Source of the DNA: an uncultured Eubacteriales bacterium | GTDB taxonomy: Bacteria > Bacillota > Clostridia > Oscillospirales > Oscillospiraceae | Direction: 5' to 3' | Assembly: GCA_900556535.1 (NCBI GenBank) | Contig: USPI01000037.1 | Span: 1-10,160 of the forward strand | Length of the DNA: 10,160 bases | Part shown: positions 6,341 through 10,160 of the stretch, piece after piece | Layout of the letters: each line of letters begins with the position of its first letter | Numbering within the stretch: position 1 is the first letter of the stretch | Made by a program: the position numbers and the translations under genes | The notes under the pieces: model-generated | Database searches by the model: none | Told to the model about the DNA's origin: nothing | The model's input: only the letters and a program-made list of their open reading frames with translations

Positions 6341-7672
6341 ATGTCGGCAAAGCTCAAGCTCACGGTGTGGATAGCGTCGATGATGCTGCTGCTTTCGCTG
6401 CTCACGCTCGCGGTCGTTATTTGGGTGGACAAGACCTCGCTCATCGACAGCGTTCAGGAGCGGCTCGTGGAAACGGTGCTGGAAAACGAAAAGCTGCTGT
6501 CGGCAGAGGCCGACCCCGTCGTATGGGATGAGGTCGATTTCTTCTCGCGCGGCGTGTACTGCGCGTTCTATGACAATTCCGGACGGCTGCTGCGTGGGCT
6601 CACCGTTGACGAGCTCACTCCGGACGACCTGCCGTTTATGGAATACGAGCTGCGCTCGATAGATGTGGACGGCGACGAGTTTTGCATCTACGACGCGCGG
6701 CTGTACACCTCGGACGCGACCCCCGTTTGGATACGCGGCATCATTCCCGCAAGCGACGACTCGGGCGCGGCACATCTGGTGACGGTGCTCACCTTCTCGC
6801 TCCTGCCGTTTATACTCATTTTGAGCATAGTCGGCGGCTGGTTCATGGCAAAGACCTCGTTTGACCCCATCGAGAAAATAACCCGCACAGCCAATTCCAT
6901 AAAGGACGGCAGCGACCTTACGCAGCGCATCGCGCTCAAAAAAGGTCCCGCGGAGATGATGGCGCTGTCAAACACCTTTGACGGGATGTTCGACCGACTT
7001 GAGGACTCGTTCAAGGCGGAAAAGCAGTTCACCTCCGACGCCAGCCACGAGCTGCGCACCCCCATCACCGTCATAAAGGCAAGCTGCGACAGAGCCATGA
7101 AAAAGGGCTGCACCCGCGCGGATTTTGAGGAGACCATCGGCATAATAAGCGAGCAGGCGGAGCACATGTCCTGCCTCGTGACGCATCTGCTCGACCTGAC
7201 GAGACTCCAGCAGGGCACGGAGCGCTATCAGCTTTGCGAGGGCGATCTGAGCGAGCTCGTGCGCGAGGCGTGCGCGGACTATATGCCCGAGCAAAGACGC
7301 GGCATAACGCTCGGTACCGACATTGCCGACGGCGTCACCGCGCGCTTTAACACCCCGCTCATGGCAAGCCTTGTGCAGAATCTGCTGCAAAACGCCTATC
7401 GCTACGGCAGAGAAAACGGCAGCATACTGCTCACGCTCAGGAGCCTCGGCGGAAAGGCGGTGCTGTCCGTAAAGGACGACGGCATCGGCATCGCTCCGGA
7501 GCATCTGGACAGCATATGGCAGCGCTTCTGGCAGGCCGACGCATCGCGCGGCGAAAACGTCGGAAACGGGCTCGGCTTATCGCTCGTAAAGGAAATAGCC
7601 GAGCTGCATGGCGGCACGGTGAGCGTCGATTCCGTACCCGGACGCGGCAGCACCTTCACCGTTGTGATATAA
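6341..7672 (+). CDS. Membrane sensor histidine kinase (HAMP-HisKA-HATPase)
   Basis: 443-aa inner-membrane kinase, cognate partner of the response regulator 2 nt upstream. TM1 is ~7-28, followed by an extracytoplasmic sensor region of ~29-146 (about 118 residues, ligand unknown). TM2 is ~147-170 and HAMP ~170-222, including the FDPIEKI proline. The phosphorylation site is H236 in SDASHELRTP. The ATPase domain shows N-box asparagines N347 and N351 (LVQNLLQNAYRYG), the G1 box DDGIGI (379-384), an F-box-like WQRFW (393-397) and the G2 box GNGLGL (408-413). All catalytic landmarks are present. The start at 6341 is chosen because GGGAGGA lies 6 nt upstream and TM1 follows directly; the longer frame from 6305 overlaps the regulator gene. 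A hairpin terminator begins within 6 nt of the stop. No other gene follows in the operon. Confidence 0.96.
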   Translation: MSAKLKLTVWIASMMLLLSLLTLAVVIWVDKTSLIDSVQERLVETVLENEKLLSAEADPVVWDEVDFFSRGVYCAFYDNSGRLLRGLTVDELTPDDLPFMEYELRSIDVDGDEFCIYDARLYTSDATPVWIRGIIPASDDSGAAHLVTVLTFSLLPFILILSIVGGWFMAKTSFDPIEKITRTANSIKDGSDLTQRIALKKGPAEMMALSNTFDGMFDRLEDSFKAEKQFTSDASHELRTPITVIKASCDRAMKKGCTRADFEETIGIISEQAEHMSCLVTHLLDLTRLQQGTERYQLCEGDLSELVREACADYMPEQRRGITLGTDIADGVTARFNTPLMASLVQNLLQNAYRYGRENGSILLTLRSLGGKAVLSVKDDGIGIAPEHLDSIWQRFWQADASRGENVGNGLGLSLVKEIAELHGGTVSVDSVPGRGSTFTVVI

Positions 7673-7677
7673 AAACC

Positions 7678-7707
7678 AAAACTCCCGATTGGATAATCGG
7701 GAGTTTT
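7678..7707. terminator. Bidirectional intrinsic terminator between convergent operons
   Basis: ACTCCCGATT (7681-7690), GGAT loop, AATCGGGAGT (7695-7704): a perfect 10-bp stem, extended to 13 bp by AAA/TTT. A run of T's follows on the plus strand (TTTTTAT), and on the minus strand the stem is followed by TTTTGGTTTTT. It can therefore end both the kinase operon from the left and the acyl-CoA dehydrogenase operon from the right. Confidence 0.93.
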
Positions 7708-7721
7708 TATATTATGCCGTT

Positions 7722-8888
7722 TTACATGAGGTCCTTCAGCTTGTCGATATCCGTATTATTTATGCCGTTGGATATGATGACCTTGCATATCTGCGAGGTG
7801 CCCTCGGCAACGGTCAAAAGCTGCGAATCTCGGAGCATACGCTCAACATCGCAATGGCTTCTGAAGCCCCGGCCGCCGTGGATGAGCACAGCGTCCTTGC
7901 AGACCTTCTGACACATTTCCGAGGAAAAGAGCTTCAGAGACGCCGTCTCGAGCGTTGCGTTCTTGCCCGCCTCGGTGATAGCCGCGACATGGTACAGCGA
8001 GTTGCGGGCGAGGTTTATATTCGAATACATCTCCGCTATCGGGAAGCTCACGCCCTGATAGGAGAATATCGTTCTGCCGTAGTCTCCGCGGCTGCGCGCA
8101 AACTCGACTGCGTGCTCAAACGCAGACTGCGCAAGACCAATCGACACCGCCGCAAGGCTCAGACGACCGCAGTTGAGGGCGAGCTTAACGTGCTTGTAGC
8201 CGCTGTTTTCCTCGCCTATGAGTGCGTCGGGCGGCAGCAGGCAGTTCTTGAAGGTCACGGTGCCCGTGGGCGAGTTATTAAGACCTATCATATCCTCGCT
8301 GCGGCTCACCTCAAGCCCTGGCGTTTTTGCGTCAACGTAGAAAAGGCTCACGTTTCGGCTGCGTATGCTCGAGCCGGTCTTGGCATTAATGATATAGCCG
8401 TCGGCAACGCCGGCGTTGGTTATCCAGCATTTCGAGCCGTTGAGCAGCCAGCCGTCCTCTCTGCGCTCGGCCATGGTATCGACGCCGAACGCATCCGAGC
8501 CGCCGCGCTCCTCGGTTATGGCAAAGGTGAGCAGCTTTTCGCCCTTTATTGCCGGTATGAGCCACTCGTCGCGCTGCTTTGCGCTCACGAGATTTCTAAC
8601 CGTGTAGCAGCACGGCAGGATATGGGCGCAATAAATGAGCCCCAGCGACGCCATTGCGCGCGATATCTCCTCAAGGAAGATGACGGCCTCCGTCACGCCG
8701 AGCCCCGCCCCGCCGAGCTCCTTCGAAAACGGCAGCGAGCAGTAGCCCTTTTCGGTAATTTTGCGCACGAGCTCACGCGGATAGATCCCCTGTCTGTCCA
8801 GCTCGGCGACCTGCGGAGTGATTTCTGCGTCCACGAATTCGCGGATCTCTTTTTTCAGCTTCTGCTGACGCTCGGTAAGGTAATACAT
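7722..8888 (-). CDS. Acyl-CoA dehydrogenase (FAD-dependent, short/medium-chain type)
   Basis: 388-aa cytoplasmic flavoenzyme that introduces a trans-2 double bond into an acyl-CoA and passes electrons to electron-transfer flavoprotein. The all-helical N-terminal domain is ~1-115. The beta-barrel domain includes the FAD/substrate motif TEERGGSD and LNGSKCWITNAGVAD. The C-terminal helical domain is ~225-380, with GRLSLAAVSIGLAQSAFEHA, RSRGDYGRTIFSYQ, IHGGRGF and RDSQLL. The likely catalytic base is E362 in AEGTSQI, the position used by butyryl- and medium-chain enzymes; the residue before it is Ala where Tyr or Ile is usual. Full-length for the family. ATG at 8888 with AAAGGA 9 nt upstream. Its start lies 23 bp after the stop of the DRTGG/CBS regulator gene, so the two are probably one transcript. 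No etfAB, thiolase or crotonase gene is in view, so I do not assign it to butyrate formation; the substrate is unknown. Confidence 0.93.
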   Translation of the reverse strand: MYYLTERQQKLKKEIREFVDAEITPQVAELDRQGIYPRELVRKITEKGYCSLPFSKELGGAGLGVTEAVIFLEEISRAMASLGLIYCAHILPCCYTVRNLVSAKQRDEWLIPAIKGEKLLTFAITEERGGSDAFGVDTMAERREDGWLLNGSKCWITNAGVADGYIINAKTGSSIRSRNVSLFYVDAKTPGLEVSRSEDMIGLNNSPTGTVTFKNCLLPPDALIGEENSGYKHVKLALNCGRLSLAAVSIGLAQSAFEHAVEFARSRGDYGRTIFSYQGVSFPIAEMYSNINLARNSLYHVAAITEAGKNATLETASLKLFSSEMCQKVCKDAVLIHGGRGFRSHCDVERMLRDSQLLTVAEGTSQICKVIISNGINNTDIDKLKDLM

Positions 8889-8911
8889 AGCTTTAGGTCC
8901 TTTACATCAGA

Positions 8912-10160
8912 TTAATTGTCTCCGTTTTCGCTGAGGACGAGCATGCAGTTTCCGTAGCTTGCAGCCTCGTCATACATTTCAATATCAACGATCGAGCGGT
9001 TTGCGCTTGCCTGGCGGCTGTCACACGACAGCATTATTTCCCCCTCCGGCACGGGCGATACGAAAAACGTTCCGCTCGCAATGACACCGTTTTGCGCCGC
9101 GCGCTCCGCCGCAAACTCCTTGACCGTTTTATTTACTATATTCATCAGTATATTCGCCGAGCTCGTGCCGTCCTCCCCCGTCTGCATCGTATAGACGCTG
9201 CGGCTGTTATCCGAGCTTATGTTTTCAAGCACCGGCATTCCCGGCGCCGTGCCCTTGACCGTGGAATTCATTAAATAATACCGCAAAACGTCGTTTGCCG
9301 TCACAATGCCGCATAATTCGCCGTTTCGCGTTATATACGCGACCGAGATTTCGTTAGAGACCATATGGCGCGCTATCTCGGTTATGGGCGTTGACACGTC
9401 AGCCGCGTATATGCTCTCCTGCTTTTCGTAGAGGCTGGAAATTTTCGTGTAGGTCGAGGCGGCGATGGCCTTCGTTGCATCGACCGTGCCGCAAATTTTA
9501 AGCGAATCGTCCACGACCGCCTGCTTCGAGCTCATGCCGAACAAGGGACCGTAGGAATTATACCAGTCGATGACCATATCATTATAATACAAGTACGGCG
9601 GCATACGCATCCATTTGTCCGCGGTGTCGGCGACCTCCTCCGGATTCGAACCGCCGAGCTCGGCATTGAGCAGGTTGAGCACCGTATAGCTGTCCTGCTG
9701 CGACGACAGGACGCATGAGCCGTGCTCCTCGGCAAGCTCAAGCACCACCTCGCCCGGCTGCGCCCCGCCCGTGACTATCATGTTCACACCCTTCGAGGCC
9801 AAGAACGAAAACAGGTCCGGGCGGTCGCCCACGAGGCACAGCGCGTCCTCATCGGCGCTTGCGAAAGTCGCCTTAAACTGCTCCAGGCTGCCGTCACCGA
9901 GTACAATTGCACCGATCCGGGCATCTGTATACTTTTTACCGGCGAGCACCGTCAATCCGAGCGTACCGATCGCCTGCGAAAGTGTTACAGTTTTGGTATC
10001 GGAAAGTAGGTCAGTTTTGAGTCTCACCGTGCCGGAGCGCTGTTTTGTCTCGACCAGGCGGAGTTTTTCCGCCGTTTTTATCGCTTTGTATGCCGTACCC
10101 TCACTCACCGCGTTCTCTTTCGCAAGCTTTCGCACCGCAACTCTCGCACCAACCGGCCGG
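8912..10160 (-). CDS. YtoI-like regulator: winged helix, DRTGG, CBS pair, hot-dog domain (5' end cut by window edge)
   Basis: Partial gene, 415 codons visible; the frame stays open to the window edge. The GTG at 10135 is internal: the upstream residues RPVGARVAV match the part of the family just before the DNA-binding helices (PVG..., then VRKLAKENAVSEGTAYKAIK). Numbered from the edge: winged helix ~1-48, with wing GTVRL; DRTGG domain ~60-165, with IVTGGAQPGEVV; CBS pair ~180-298, the first poorly conserved (AVVDDSLKICGTVDATKAI), the second clear (ITRNGELCGIVTANDVL); hot-dog/thioesterase-like domain ~305-412. Same order as Bacillus YtoI, about 440 aa, so only some 20-30 residues are probably missing. 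It is likely a DNA-binding sensor: CBS domains often bind adenine nucleotides, and hot-dog domains can bind acyl-CoA, as in FapR. It is the first visible gene of the operon with the acyl-CoA dehydrogenase, a plausible target. Confidence 0.88.
   Translation of the reverse strand, partial: RPVGARVAVRKLAKENAVSEGTAYKAIKTAEKLRLVETKQRSGTVRLKTDLLSDTKTVTLSQAIGTLGLTVLAGKKYTDARIGAIVLGDGSLEQFKATFASADEDALCLVGDRPDLFSFLASKGVNMIVTGGAQPGEVVLELAEEHGSCVLSSQQDSYTVLNLLNAELGGSNPEEVADTADKWMRMPPYLYYNDMVIDWYNSYGPLFGMSSKQAVVDDSLKICGTVDATKAIAASTYTKISSLYEKQESIYAADVSTPITEIARHMVSNEISVAYITRNGELCGIVTANDVLRYYLMNSTVKGTAPGMPVLENISSDNSRSVYTMQTGEDGTSSANILMNIVNKTVKEFAAERAAQNGVIASGTFFVSPVPEGEIMLSCDSRQASANRSIVDIEMYDEAASYGNCMLVLSENGDN

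Noticed and set aside
5700..6350. 216-codon minus-strand open frame opposite the response regulator
   Set aside because: In-phase shadow of a fully conserved OmpR-family gene with all catalytic residues.
7689..8915. 408-codon plus-strand open frame opposite the acyl-CoA dehydrogenase
   Set aside because: It starts inside the terminator hairpin and has no family signature. The minus-strand acyl-CoA dehydrogenase is unmistakable.

Overview
The window looks like a chromosomal segment from an anaerobic, fairly GC-rich Firmicute of the class Clostridia, probably a gut Oscillospirales-type organism. The signs are a very large secreted protein with GLUG repeats and three C-terminal SLH domains, Gram-positive-style strong Shine-Dalgarno sites (AAGGAG, GGAGGA), an OmpR/HK pair and a YtoI-type DRTGG/CBS regulator. 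This placement rests on family knowledge and style, not on a marker gene.

Layout: (1) 52-5478, minus strand: one giant cell-surface protein of 1808 aa. It has a signal peptide, four tandem repeat units of about 280-317 aa carrying GLUG motifs, a beta-rich stalk, two InlB-B-like small domains and three SLH anchors. (2) 5479-5666: an AT-richer divergent intergenic region. It holds a near-perfect sigma-A promoter (TTGACA-17-TACAAT) for the rightward genes, a weaker putative promoter for the surface protein, and short direct repeats. (3) 5667-7672, plus strand: a two-gene operon for an OmpR-family response regulator and its membrane sensor histidine kinase. (4) 7678-7707: a strong hairpin that can end transcription from both sides. 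(5) 7722-10160, minus strand: an acyl-CoA dehydrogenase preceded, 23 bp upstream, by a YtoI-like regulator (winged helix, DRTGG, CBS pair, hot-dog domain). The regulator's 5' end runs off the right edge of the window.

How the parts may work together: the two-component operon is divergent from the surface protein gene, which suggests (but does not prove) that it controls it. The YtoI-like regulator has nucleotide-binding-type (CBS) and acyl-CoA-binding-type (hot-dog) domains and shares an apparent operon with an acyl-CoA dehydrogenase, so a metabolite-sensing role in acyl-CoA metabolism is a reasonable inference. I see no mobile element, CRISPR array, tRNA, rRNA or riboswitch. The many long open frames opposite the real genes are codon-phase shadows.
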